Below are positions 54,863-64,000 of a DNA stretch of 64,000 nt, in pieces. Every line of letters begins with the position of its first letter. The first letter of the stretch is position 1. This stretch comes from Abelmoschus esculentus (Eukaryota > Streptophyta > Magnoliopsida > Malvales > Malvaceae): the NCBI GenBank assembly GCA_035048815.1, contig JAUCBN010000036.1, positions 4,970,001-5,034,000 of the forward strand. The letters are read 5' to 3'. The notes beneath the pieces were generated by a model. It did not search any database. It worked only from the letters and a program-made list of their open reading frames with translations, and was not told the DNA's origin. A program made the position numbers and the translations under genes.

Positions 54863-57109
54863 TCAACCATGTCTTTGATGTGATAATCCTTGAGCAATAT
54901 CGAATTGTCTTAAATTTTTCTTTAAGTGATTTGACCCGATGTTTTCCATTGCTCTTTTCAACCCAATCAAAACCATGAATAAACCGATGGTGATGCTTTT
55001 ATTTGATCCCATCGTATCAATTAAAATTTCACCATGAATCAATCTAGATATGGTCACACCATCACCTCCACCGGTGGTCAACAAATTACTCTGAAAAAGG
55101 CACCAAACAAGGGCTTTGACATTTGAGGTATGATCCTCCAACTTATATAGCCACTGTGTCGGTGAATTGTAATGAATCCTAGGACCATAAGTATTTGGTC
55201 CACCAGCACAAACAATGATTCTACTATTGCCATCTGATCTTTTAATTAAACCTCGAGACATATCAACGGATGGTCCTTGAATAATTGCCATAGCAACCTT
55301 AACAGCAGTACCCAAGCACTTATCCTTTGATGCTTCTGGAACATTTAACTTGTATAGACTTAATTCTCCACCTCTAGAGAGATACTTCAACTGCTTTACT
55401 GTAAATGGAAGCAAGCTTCGTGCATCGTTGTTCAAATCAACAATATGAGATAAATATCTCCAGTTGTTCAGCCACCAGTTCTCATGAGTAAATGGAGAGT
55501 CTACCCCCTCAATTAATCCCTTGGATAGAGATACTACATAGGGGACATCTCTTGCTTTGTTGCATTCATCCATTAATAATAATCTAAACTGGTACGGATC
55601 CTCATTCTGGTCCTTCCGTCTTTTGTTTACCTTCCCATTGTTATCAGCATTTCCTATCCCAGTAGCCACACCAGTATCAGCATGAGGCCTGTCTTGGCTG
55701 TTAGAGTTATTCCAGTCTTTCCTATCAAATTTCTTTCTTCTAATCACATGTTGCCATATATTTTTTAGCTCATCGATTCGAACAGGTTTTAGCAAATAAT
55801 CATAAGCTCCATGAGTGATCCCTTTCATCACAAGCTTAGTATCATCATTCGCTGACAACAAAAAGACAGGCAGGTCCATTTCAAGCCCCACAAGTTCAAG
55901 TAACTTAAAACCATCCATGTCGGGCATATGACCATCACTGATAACCAAATCAAACTTGTTCTTGTTTTCCCTCAGCATTTTCAATGTCGTAATAGCCTGA
56001 CTTGCTGTAGTAACTGCACCCAGTATTTTAATTAGCATTGCACCCAGTTTTCTCGGTACTAGAAGATTGATGTAAATATTCGATCTCGGTCTGCTTTTCA
56101 CTATCTCAACGATTGTTCCATTACTCAAATTCAGTGACGTACTGAGAGCAAATTTCCCAGTGTAATCACAAATAGATAAAAGACAATCCATTTTTCTTTT
56201 CCAAAGTGCCTTCTTCTTCGGGTTTAAAGGCTCCAACCTCAAATTTTGCCCAAATACAGTAGCATAAAGATTGGTTATGGCATTTGAGATGGTAACAGCT
56301 GTGCAGACTCCTTTTTTCCTCCCTAAGATGTGTGCTCCAAGTAAAAGTTCTGTAAATCTTTCCTTCATCTTTTTTAGTTCTAAATCCTCTTTTGCCATGA
56401 GCATTAGTCTAAAACTATATGGGTCATTCATCACAAAAATCAGATTTGTATATTTCATCTTCATAATCTTCGTATCACTTATTACCTCATTTAATTCTTC
56501 ATATCTTTGTTCGAGTACCATAGTTGCCTTTCGAGGAAAATTCTCATCATTCATATGCTGCAACAAAGTAACTGCACCTATGGGTTGCAACGACACCAAC
56601 ATACCCTTAATCGATAATCGTCTCTGGAATCCCGTGACCAAGTCCCCACACCCCTCAAAAATTGAGGCCTTATTCTGTGACAGTTCCCGCGAACACTCAA
56701 TCGAGTCATCAACATCCATAGGTTTCTCGTATGTTATCATAGAACTTTCATCGAACACCTTATTTTCATTGGATGTTGTCAACAACGGTTCTTCATATGT
56801 CTCGATGAACTCTGTCGACGTTACCTCGAGTGGTGATTCTAACGAACTATCTCTAACCATCGTCGTTGTTGAAACTACAATGGTCGAGTTTTGAACCTTC
56901 GGTGCTGCAAAATCGGTCTTCAAGAATGATTCATTTGATTCTTCACAACATTTTTGATCGACCCCAACCTTACTACTTTCTTGGATATCTTTCAAATCAT
57001 TTCTAAAATCCCTTAGAAATTTGTCGAAAGTTGCAGTCAATATAGCGTCGACTCCCTGAAGCACTGTAATCCGAAATTTTTCTAGATCAATCTCCATAAT
57101 ACCCACCAA
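54863..57109 (-). CDS. Chimeric 748-aa ORF: RopGEF + type-B response regulator + Sec23-like + CDC20-like pieces
   Basis: Uninterrupted ORF between the LTRs. Residues 1-240 have an acidic, Ser/Thr-rich leader I do not recognise. Residues about 241-364 match the PRONE domain of RopGEFs (GVCTAVTISNAITNLYATVF; ALWKRKMDCLL; SRPRSNIYINL). About 366-503 match a type-B ARR receiver and its linker (FDLVISDGHMPDMDGFKLLE; THGAYDYLLKPVRIDELKN). The phospho-acceptor Asp (VISD) and the Lys of LKPV are kept, but the N-terminal acidic pair is absent. 504-590 are unassigned. About 591-643 match a Sec23-like trunk (GNSRIIVCAGGPNTYGP), and 644-685 a CDC20-type WD40 blade (WLYKLEDHTSNVKALVWC). All are partial and intron-free, as expected from mRNA capture. 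Whether a protein is made is unknown; the open frame across old LTR divergence hints at constraint. Confidence 0.85.
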   Translation of the reverse strand: MVGIMEIDLEKFRITVLQGVDAILTATFDKFLRDFRNDLKDIQESSKVGVDQKCCEESNESFLKTDFAAPKVQNSTIVVSTTTMVRDSSLESPLEVTSTEFIETYEEPLLTTSNENKVFDESSMITYEKPMDVDDSIECSRELSQNKASIFEGCGDLVTGFQRRLSIKGMLVSLQPIGAVTLLQHMNDENFPRKATMVLEQRYEELNEVISDTKIMKMKYTNLIFVMNDPYSFRLMLMAKEDLELKKMKERFTELLLGAHILGRKKGVCTAVTISNAITNLYATVFGQNLRLEPLNPKKKALWKRKMDCLLSICDYTGKFALSTSLNLSNGTIVEIVKSRPRSNIYINLLVPRKLGAMLIKILGAVTTASQAITTLKMLRENKNKFDLVISDGHMPDMDGFKLLELVGLEMDLPVFLLSANDDTKLVMKGITHGAYDYLLKPVRIDELKNIWQHVIRRKKFDRKDWNNSNSQDRPHADTGVATGIGNADNNGKVNKRRKDQNEDPYQFRLLLMDECNKARDVPYVVSLSKGLIEGVDSPFTHENWWLNNWRYLSHIVDLNNDARSLLPFTVKQLKYLSRGGELSLYKLNVPEASKDKCLGTAVKVAMAIIQGPSVDMSRGLIKRSDGNSRIIVCAGGPNTYGPRIHYNSPTQWLYKLEDHTSNVKALVWCLFQSNLLTTGGGDGVTISRLIHGEILIDTMGSNKSITIGLFMVLIGLKRAMENIGSNHLKKNLRQFDIAQGLSHQRHG

Positions 57110-57138
57110 AAAGAGAATCGTTAGGCTGTTAATACCTT

Positions 57139-57426
57139 AGTAAGAACTCTAAATACAGAATTAAAGAAAATAGGATAAGAAGCAGAAGAATCAGAGGGAA
57201 AAAGAAGAAGAAGAAATCGAAGAAAAAAGAATTTTTATTAAGATTTCGGATAATTTCTTTGAGCCACATATAACTTCTTTTTAACTCCTTTAGGAACAAC
57301 CATGAAACGCTGCGTTTCATTTACAACAACCTACCGACTGACAACAAACCTGAAACAGGAGATTAAAAACAAAAGACAAAGACCATAACGGCTAAATAAA
57401 TGGCTAACAAAATTAAACCCATGACA
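57139..57426 (-). repeat. 5' LTR (minus orientation) of the gene-capturing element
   Basis: 288 bp; in the minus reading it holds the likely promoter and ends TCTTACT before the primer-binding-like site. Its outer edge is 44 bp from the BUBR1 start codon, in the opposite orientation to that gene. Confidence 0.88.
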
Positions 57427-57469
57427 GAATCAAGGGATAAACCTTCTTCACTGCAAAGGAAAAGCAAAA

Positions 57470-59850
57470 ATGGCAGAAAAAAGCGAGACAATGAACGGCA
57501 ATCTATTTTCTTCAGTAATATGTGAAATCAAATCTTATTCTGGCAAAGACCCTCTTCTCCCTTGGTTGCGGTATTGTCTTTTCTCCTCGCTTTTTCACCT
57601 CCAAGTTTCCCTTTTTCTCTCTTTGAAATATTAAAATTGTTTATATGAACTCATTGCTTCTTCTTTACCGCAGAGGGATAAAGAAAATAAAAGATTCAAC
57701 CCCAGATTTTAAGCGAGAAGCTACCTCGGTTTTTGCAAAAATGTACCCAAACATTCGAATCCGATCGCCGTTACCATGACGATTTACGTTACCTCCGGGT
57801 TTGGTTACAGTTGGTAAACGAGCAATCTACCTTAACGAAACGAAGCTTCAATATTCGTTCTTTATGGAAATTTACTATTATTTGGTTTCTGGGTTTTATT
57901 TATTTATTTGGAATTTGGATTGATTTGTTCTGGTGAGTAGATGGATTTTATGGATGATCCAAGGGTGTTGTTGAGGAGAATGGAGATGAATCAAATAGGG
58001 ACAAAACGTTCATTGTTCTACCAGGCATATGCTCTTTACTATGAGAAGATCAAGAAATTTGATGAAGCTGAAAAATGTATCGTTTGGGTGTTCAGAAGTA
58101 AGTTTTTTTTTTCTCCTTTCAATTTTTCTTATAGTTGCAATGAATAATCTACCAATGCGCTTAAAGTTTGTTTGTTGCTAAGTATGGAAGGTTAGAATTG
58201 TCGAATTAGTAGTTGTAGATGTTATTAGCACTGGTAGTTGCTGCTAGCTTTTGGTTGGTTAGAATTTTTGAGCTTTTTACTGTGTTGTTTCGATTTTTTT
58301 TTATAGGGAGGTACTCAAAAAACTTGATAAGTCAGAACAGATGAACTGAAATGTGAAATCCGAGTCAAATTTCGAATGAATTTGGAGGGAAATTCATGTT
58401 AAGTCTTTTTCCATGGGGTATATTTTGTTTGAATTATGATGCAGTTCTCTGTGTGTTGTGATCAATGCAATGGAGAAAGTTGTGCACAGTTACGGATTCC
58501 ATCTTTTCATCACTTGATTATGATATTAAAGTTTTATTTTCTTTCAATGTATATAATTTCGAAACCCGAACTGGTGTGTTATTTAGTTTCCATCAAAAAT
58601 TGAACAGCCTTGCAGAGCCTGTTGATGAATTGCAAAAATCATATGAGCAATTCCTGAAACGTATGGAAAGACATAAGAAGAAGAAGATGCAGGTTGTTGC
58701 TTATCTAATGTGCTTGTTTCTGTTGTCTTTGTTTTGTTCTTCACAATCTTACTATTGCATTGGCGTGTGACGGTGCCAGGAAGGAAGAACAGCTAGAAAG
58801 GCTCTCGAATGCAGAGAGTTAAAAGAAAACGGTGAAGCTTTTTGCATAATTGATGGTCATAAGAGGTCTTCAGTATTACATAATGGTAAACAAGTGGAGA
58901 GCAAAAGGAAGGGAGCTTTGATGGAAAGGGAGTTGGATGAACCCAGGAAAGTGGGGAATGATGATACGGTTGTCGTGAAGTTTGTTGATACTGCCATTGT
59001 TGGTAAATCTGAAGCTGAAGATGCCTGCCATCATGGACTAGTTGATCCCACAATAAACACGAAAGAGGCTATGGGTTCCATCAATAGCATGTTTCGAGAA
59101 CCTATAGAGACGGCTCCTGTTGGGAGGAGATCATCCCAGAGGCAGATGAAAGAAGACCGTAGTTTGAACGTAGGATTCAGGGTGTTTGATGAAAATATGA
59201 ATGGCTGGCGCAACTCATCAATTCAACATGAAAAGCGACTGCAGAGTAAAGCTCGACTTTGTCGGCCTAAGGAGAAAGCATTCAAAATATATGTTGATGA
59301 TGATGAAGGGAATAGTGAGGCTGGAGAGGGAAATGATGAGAAAGAAAACTCAGAACAGTTTGAGGTTCAAAATTCAGGAAAAGGTTGCAACGTCTTTGTG
59401 TTTCCAAATCCTAGAGATTTTTCACCTGAAAGTTCAGATGATATTGATGCACAAAGTGCACGTCGGCCGAAGATTCGAGAGGATACAGTGGTTCACAGGT
59501 TCGTTGGTTCGACCATTTCTGATGAACCAGTGGTAGAAAATGTCTGCCACCATGGCTTAGTAGACCCTACGATTAACTTGAAGGAGGCTATGCAAGACAT
59601 CAATAACATGTTTGGAAAGCCAATAGATTTTGTAAGGGCAAAGAGAAAGAAGCAAAACAAAGCAGCTGTTAAACAAGATTTTGGTGGGTTTTCTATACTT
59701 CCTGATGATGATTTGGAAAATCATGAACCTCATCCCCCTAAAAATTCATGTGGCAAATTAAATGATGGTGATTTGTTTGAGCCAACTGTGTTTACCAAAG
59801 AAGCAATGGATGATATAAATAAGATGTTTGGAATGCCACTGGACTTCTAG
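57470..59850 (+). pseudogene. BUBR1: BUBR1/MAD3-like spindle-checkpoint protein gene with two frameshifts
   Basis: Exons 57470-57570, 57674-57813, 57941-58097, 58608-58692 and 58780-59850. The Mad3/BUB1 homology region I is clear: SYSGKDPLLPWLRGIKKIKD, then RFLQKCTQTFESDRRY, then GTKRSLFYQAYALYYEKIKK and NLAEPVDELQKSYEQFL. This is a TPR-like module used in kinetochore signalling by BUBR1/MAD3 (Arabidopsis At2g33560 type), without a kinase domain. In exon 2 the frame shifts near 57711-57720 (AAGCGAGAAGC, 2 nt short). In exon 3 it shifts near 58074 (a run of five A where six would keep the frame). Exon 5 is one clean frame with two CHHGLVDPTIN-KEAM-IN-MF repeats and a third partial one. The retroelement ends 39 bp before the ATG. 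Translation from a downstream ATG (57941) would still meet the second shift. Confidence 0.82.
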
Positions 59851-60219
59851 TAGAAGGAAACTCATTTTTGTAGTAGACAGAGCTTGGATATATTGCTATG
59901 GTGTAGTTGCTTGCTACTTGCTGACTTACACATGTATTTGAATGTAACAGCCTTTAGCCCACAACTGAGTATTAGCTCAAGTGGCATGCATGTGTTGAGC
60001 ACTTTACAAACATGGAAAAAAGAAGTAAAGAAACACACCCTATTTCATTGCTTTTTCTCTCTATCTAACTTGCAATAGAAGTTTCTTTTTAAATGATATT
60101 CTTATTGATTGCACAATCTCTAATCATGAAAATGTTCAAGATATTCCTTACCAAAATTTTAACTTAAAACATGTTCACTGTATCAGACCTATATAAACAC
60201 ATAAAATTGTAAGCATTCT
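59851..60219. other. Convergent 3' flanks of BUBR1-like and VAPYRIN-like genes
   Basis: Non-coding; the two genes are transcribed toward each other with 369 bp between stop codons, so their 3' UTRs may overlap. Confidence 0.5.
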
Positions 60220-61712
60220 CTAAGAGGAGCAAGCTCCTCTGTCTAGGAGAAGTTGTGAGATATGATCATAGCCCATAATTTTAGCCAGGTACAGGGGAGT
60301 AACCCCTGTTTTAGTCTTGGCATTAGCATTGGCTCCTTTGCCTATCAAAGCTTCAACAACATCCAAATCACCACCATGCACGGCCAAATGCAAGGCGGTG
60401 TGACCCTCGTTGTCTTGGAGTTCCAAATCAAACCCCATTTCTACAAGCACCAACACAACATCCCTGTGGCCCTTTATGGCCGCCACATGCAGTGGCGTCA
60501 GACCATATTGGTCTCGGAAATTCATGGAACCACCAGTTTTCAAGAGGGATTGTAGTCGTCTCTTGTCCCCGCATCTTGCCGCCATCAACACCTCCTTTCC
60601 ACGTTCCATAATCTCCACCATCTCTTCCTGCCAAATGCCAACACCATGACACTGTTTTCTTAATGCTAATCACCTATTTTTCAAAGTTTTAAAAATAAAT
60701 CGAATGCCAAACTACTTACATGCCCTTTATCACGAGCAATATCAATCGCTGAACGGCCACGATCATCTGAAATTGTGGGGTCGGCATCCATCTCGATCAA
60801 CATTTCCACCATCCTACGGTTCCCATGAGCTACCGCTCTATAGAGTGCAGTCCTCCCGTCATTGCTCCTTGCATTCTTATCCGCACCCGATTCTACCAAC
60901 ATCTTAGCACACTTGATATTTCCCTTTGTCGCCGCCAAAAGCAACGGCGTTCTGCCGTCTTTGTCTCTCCATTCCAACGTCTCATGTTTCCCTCTCCGTA
61001 ACAACACCTCAAGGTCTGCCGTACGATCGAAAGCCACTGCCACATGTACCTCATTCCAACCCTTTGATTCCCACCGTGGATCCACCTGATACAAACCCAT
61101 ATTTTCTTGTTCTTCTTCCTCACGGCCACGGCCGTCGCCTATCCTTAATCCGGCTTCAAGCAACAAGTTCACCATGTGCTCAGAATTAACATCCAACTGA
61201 GTCGCGACTAGAAGGAGGGACTCAGCTTCTTTAGTTGACAAATCATACAGAACCGACTTGTGCCGCTTGATAATGTTCTTCACAGCCTCGGAATCCCCAC
61301 AGCTAACAGCATGTTGGAGAAGAAACGGCCCGACAAAGGCGACCTTGAGCTTGATATCCTGTGTGGGTCGAGTGGAAAGCCATGAGTTAACGGAGTTGGG
61401 CTTAGTTGCGCCATAGGAGTGGAGGTCGAAAGGGGCGGTTCTGATGAGAAAACGATCGGAATGAGAGCGAGGAAAGGTGGGTGGGATCTGGTCTTGTGGT
61501 TTAAGTATGAACTGGAGTGTGACATGTGATGACGGTGGAACCACTCCACTGGGTGGGTTAACCAGGAATTTATGAGGCGAAGAAGTTTGTACCTTGAAAG
61601 CAACAGGGAAACAAGGAGAGAGAGATCTTAAAACAAGGTTACAGCGGCATTTGGCATTGAGACTGAAGTTTATGCGTACTTCACCTTCTGAAATCTCAAC
61701 TAAATTTTCCAT
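60220..61712 (-). CDS. VAPYRIN-like protein: MSP domain plus ankyrin repeats, two exons
   Basis: Exons 61712-60720 and 60627-60220 give 466 aa. I choose MENLVEISEGEVRINF at 61712 because it starts the MSP domain directly; the frame is open to 61928 (MYIGQS...) and a longer start cannot be excluded. The MSP (VAP-like) domain covers about residues 1-130 (CRCNLVLRSLSPCFPVAFKV; FLVNPPSGVVPPSSHVTL). At least seven ankyrin repeats follow, such as DGRTPLLLAATKGNIKCAKM and YGLTPLHVAAIKGHRDVV. MSP plus ankyrin is the VAPYRIN architecture, known for a role in intracellular accommodation of arbuscular mycorrhizal fungi and rhizobia. This protein is shorter and diverged, so it is more likely a VAPYRIN-LIKE paralogue. 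The gene is intact. Confidence 0.86.
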
Positions 61713-62010
61713 GTCCCAAGGGGAAGAAGCTGTAATTTGGGAAGAAGATATTCCAGTTGAAATTAATGAAAGGGGTTGTGCACTGCTCTCTGGACTCGGA
61801 TCAGAATTGTTGAGACTAAAGCTTGCATGTGATGTTTGTAGGGACCAAACGTGTTGTCGTGACACTTTGTTCGGACGGACTAGAGCTTGCATGTGATCTT
61901 GGCACAAAATGGATTGTCCTATATACAATTATTATTTAAACCCTTTGTTTTGTCATTATCGGTATATATAGAATTGCATGTCAGGTCACCCACCCCCTTA
62001 GTCAAAAACT
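61713..62010 (-). promoter_or_regulatory. Upstream region of the VAPYRIN-like gene
   Basis: 5' flank of the minus-strand gene; the open frame continues to 61928, so part of this may be coding. TATA-like TATATACAAT sits near 61919-61930 (plus strand). No certain promoter element. Confidence 0.35.
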
Positions 62011-62019
62011 CAAGTAAAT

Positions 62020-62660
62020 ATTGTAATATATAGCGGCATTTTGGCGGAAAACGCCATTATAACTCAATATTTAGCTCATTTTGGAATTCAAACGTAACTA
62101 AAATAGAGTATGGAGTAGCATTTTCAAATACAAACGTCACTAAAATTAGAGTATTATATAACGAGGTTATGAAAATCACATGCCACGAAAAACATGATAA
62201 ATAACGATGCTTTCAATTTCAAATGCTGTTATAGGTCAAAACCTTTTATGACGTTTTTAAAGAGTGCAAACCATCTATCTCTTTCCATGCTTTTATTTAT
62301 GCCTCACTTTAAATTATAGGGTTTAGGGTTTAGGGTTTAGAGTTCTAGGTTAGGGTTTAGGAAATTAGGAGTAGGGTGTATTTTTTAGGGTGTAGGGTTT
62401 AAAATTTAGAATATAAAAAATAAGGGTTTAAGGTTTAAAATTAATTATTTTAAAAAAAAAATCAAAGAAAATACCAAAGGAGACATGAGAAAGGGTGGAG
62501 AATTTTTGCTCGTTTTTAAATTATGGTGTTATTAATGATTGTGATGCGATATTTTTGTAACGTTTTTAACACTGAAAGATTTTTTAACGAGGTTTGAAAA
62601 TGCGGTTATAGAATAAAGAAAACACTGATAATTACCTGTTTTTGTTGTAGTGTAAGCTGC
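62020..62660 (+). repeat. Dispersed non-autonomous element with TTTAGGG-like core, copy 3
   Basis: Starts with GCGGCATTTTGGCGGAAAACGCC-type inverted words (62030-62055), has a TTTAGGGTTTAGGGTTTAGG core at 62318-62340, and ends with AACGAGG/AACGTTTTT words. The core is shared with 48335 and 50190. Probably a cotton CACTA- or MULE-type family; ends not defined. Confidence 0.5.
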
Positions 62661-62817
62661 CGATCAAAGTGGACTTAAAGTTGTGATACGTATTGTTCTT
62701 TGTCGAGTTTCGGAGGCCTTTAAACCTAAGGGTGAGACCATGAAGAAGAGTGTGTTATTGAATGGCGTCTCCGAAAGCCTTGTGTTTCGGAAGTATAACA
62801 AGTGAGTAATGTCATAC
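62661..62817. other. Short unassigned segment
   Basis: Non-coding, no recognised feature. Confidence 0.3.
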
Positions 62818-62819
62818 AG

Positions 62820-63298
62820 TGAGGGTGAGCAAAACTTAACTCGAAAAAATTAAATAATTCGATTTGATTCGAGGCAAAAATATTCGGTTTGTTTTGATTC
62901 AATTAAAAAAATTCAAATAAAGTTCGAGTTATAAAATGAAAACTCGAATAACTCGAATTTTTTTTTTAGTTTAAGATGAGTCTCTCAACTTTGTATGATA
63001 TATATACATTGATATATAAAAATATAAAGAAATATTACTATATGTGAAAAAAATATACATATCTTATATAATTAGAGAAAATCGTTTAAATTGGAATCAA
63101 GTTGTACTATAACATGATAAATAATAATTAAATATTTATAGGAACTCGAAAACTCAACTCGATTCAACTCGAATTTCTTAAACTCGACTCGAACCGAAAA
63201 AATTTCAAATAAAGTTTGAGTTATAAAATATGACTCGCCAACTCGAACAACTCAAAATTTTTGACTCGACTCGACTCGATCGAATACTCACTCCTAAT
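62820..63298. mobile_element. TCGAG-rich hAT-type MITE, copy D
   Basis: Left end GAGGGTGAGCAAAACTTAAC, right end GAATACTCACTCCTAA. Core AAATATAAAGAAATATTACT shared with copies A-C. No clear target duplication by eye. Confidence 0.75.
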
Positions 63299-64000
63299 TA
63301 CTGCACATTTCTTAGGTAATGCAACATTTATGAACTTTATTTATGAAATGTTTATCTACTCAAAAAAATATTTGCGAAATGTATTGTTTTATCTACTAAT
63401 CTTTCCAGATTTGACCAACCTATGGACAGTGACTTGTATGATTTGATCTTGATAACATAAATACAGAATTCGATTTAATTTAATTAATTACAGTTTTTCA
63501 ACAACGAACAGATTATGGACAGAAGCAAGGGTAGCGACTTATACAGGTGATCACCCTGCACTGTATGAAGTTGATCAATGAAGCAGATAATATATTTTGG
63601 ATGTGGATTGTACCTCTGGTCAAAACTGTTCTATCTTCGCCTATAATTGTGGTACTTAAGCCTATGCCCCTGGAATCCTAGTTTTTGCACCGCTCCTTAA
63701 TATGTGAAGCATTATGGCCTCCAGAACCCCTGCCTCTGTGGTCCTTGCATTCAGGCACGTTCGACATGACAGTCATCAGGTCTGTCGACCTGCTAGTTGA
63801 GTGAGTTTATGACCTGACATTTAAGTATAACCCTACCAAGTACCAACCTACGAGACCAAGCTGAAATGTTTATTAATCAAAAGCTATCAAACCATCAATA
63901 GTAATCACTAGACCAGACTCTATTCTTTCAAACAGTATCATCCGATGATATGAAGATAACAAGGAGATCAAACTTCATCCCCTCCGATACTCTCTCCTTA
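63299..64000. other. Right edge of the window, nothing recognised
   Basis: 63500-63900 is less AT-rich than the MITE but holds no convincing ORF or domain; it could be UTR or a gene relic continuing beyond the window. Confidence 0.35.

Larger units (their letters stand above)
54527..57426 (-). mobile_element. Non-autonomous LTR retrotransposon carrying fused host gene fragments
   Basis: LTRs at 54527-54811 (285 bp) and 57139-57426 (288 bp) are direct copies with visible mismatches. On the minus strand they start TGTCATG. GAATC flanks both sides (54522-54526 and 57427-57431), a clean 5-bp target duplication. Next to the 5' LTR (minus reading) is GGTATTAACAGCC, a degraded version of the initiator tRNA-Met primer site. 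Before the 3' LTR come CTTGAGGACAAGG (54833-54845) and AAGGAAGGAG, the usual end of a plant Ty3/gypsy interior plus its polypurine tract. The only coding sequence is the chimeric ORF at 54863-57109. No protease, reverse transcriptase or integrase is present, so it must be moved by a helper. Confidence 0.9.

Noticed and set aside
55500..56060. Calling 54863-57109 a genuine type-B response regulator gene
   Set aside because: Only part of a receiver is present, with no MYB-like DNA-binding domain, and the ORF lies between LTRs with unrelated fragments on both sides.
56271..56894. 207-codon plus-strand ORF
   Set aside because: It is antisense to the chimeric ORF and has no recognisable family.

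Overview
The window looks like nuclear DNA of a dicot plant, most likely a Malvaceae species such as cotton (Gossypium). This is an inference from gene content, gene structure (GT-AG introns, myristoylated plant proteins, TBL, PPR, R2R3-MYB and VAPYRIN-type families), very AT-rich intergenic DNA and nested plant transposons. No database was searched. All exon joins are my own reading of splice sites and reading phase.

Layout. 264-4265 (+) is an intact seven-exon LRR receptor pseudokinase. 5185-5380 (+) is a short MGSCVS-type gene broken by a 7-bp tandem duplication. 6602-8523 (-) is a five-exon TBL polysaccharide O-acetyltransferase gene with an in-frame TAG. A full-length Ty3/gypsy chromovirus with LTRs that look identical (8745-15106) sits about 220 bp upstream of its start. 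15.1-34.5 kb is a transposon-rich, gene-poor stretch: a pair of MULE-type MITEs, hAT-type MITEs, a Tourist-like MITE, fold-back elements, a tRNA-derived SINE head, LINE and hAT relics, old LTRs, and one small MGCGVSR-type gene at 28148-28560 (-). 34815-36812 (+) is an atypical short-chain dehydrogenase. 41721-43805 (+) is TOM20. 45024-47383 (+) is a PPR gene with a small deletion in exon 2, followed by a decayed copy of the TOM20 3' end (about 47510-47830). 51218-51916 (+) is an intronless R2R3-MYB. 57470-59850 (+) is a BUBR1/MAD3 spindle-checkpoint gene with two small frameshifts. 60220-61712 (-) is a VAPYRIN-like MSP-ankyrin gene.

The most unusual object is 54527-57426. It is a 2.9-kb element with about 286-bp LTRs, a 5-bp target duplication (GAATC), a primer-binding-like site and a gypsy-style 3' end. 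Instead of gag-pol it carries one uninterrupted 748-codon ORF (minus strand) that fuses pieces resembling a RopGEF PRONE domain, a type-B response-regulator receiver, a Sec23-like protein and a CDC20-type WD40 repeat, without introns. It looks like a retrotransposon that captured several host mRNAs. It inserted 39 bp upstream of the BUBR1 start codon.

The genes do not form a pathway; they are independent plant transcription units. A recurring theme is decay. Four of the ten host gene models carry reading-frame lesions (MGSCVS, TBL, PPR, BUBR1), and two of these (TBL, BUBR1) also have an LTR element just upstream of the start codon. Either this haplotype has accumulated real pseudogenes or the assembly has local base errors; the whole-codon architecture elsewhere argues for real lesions.
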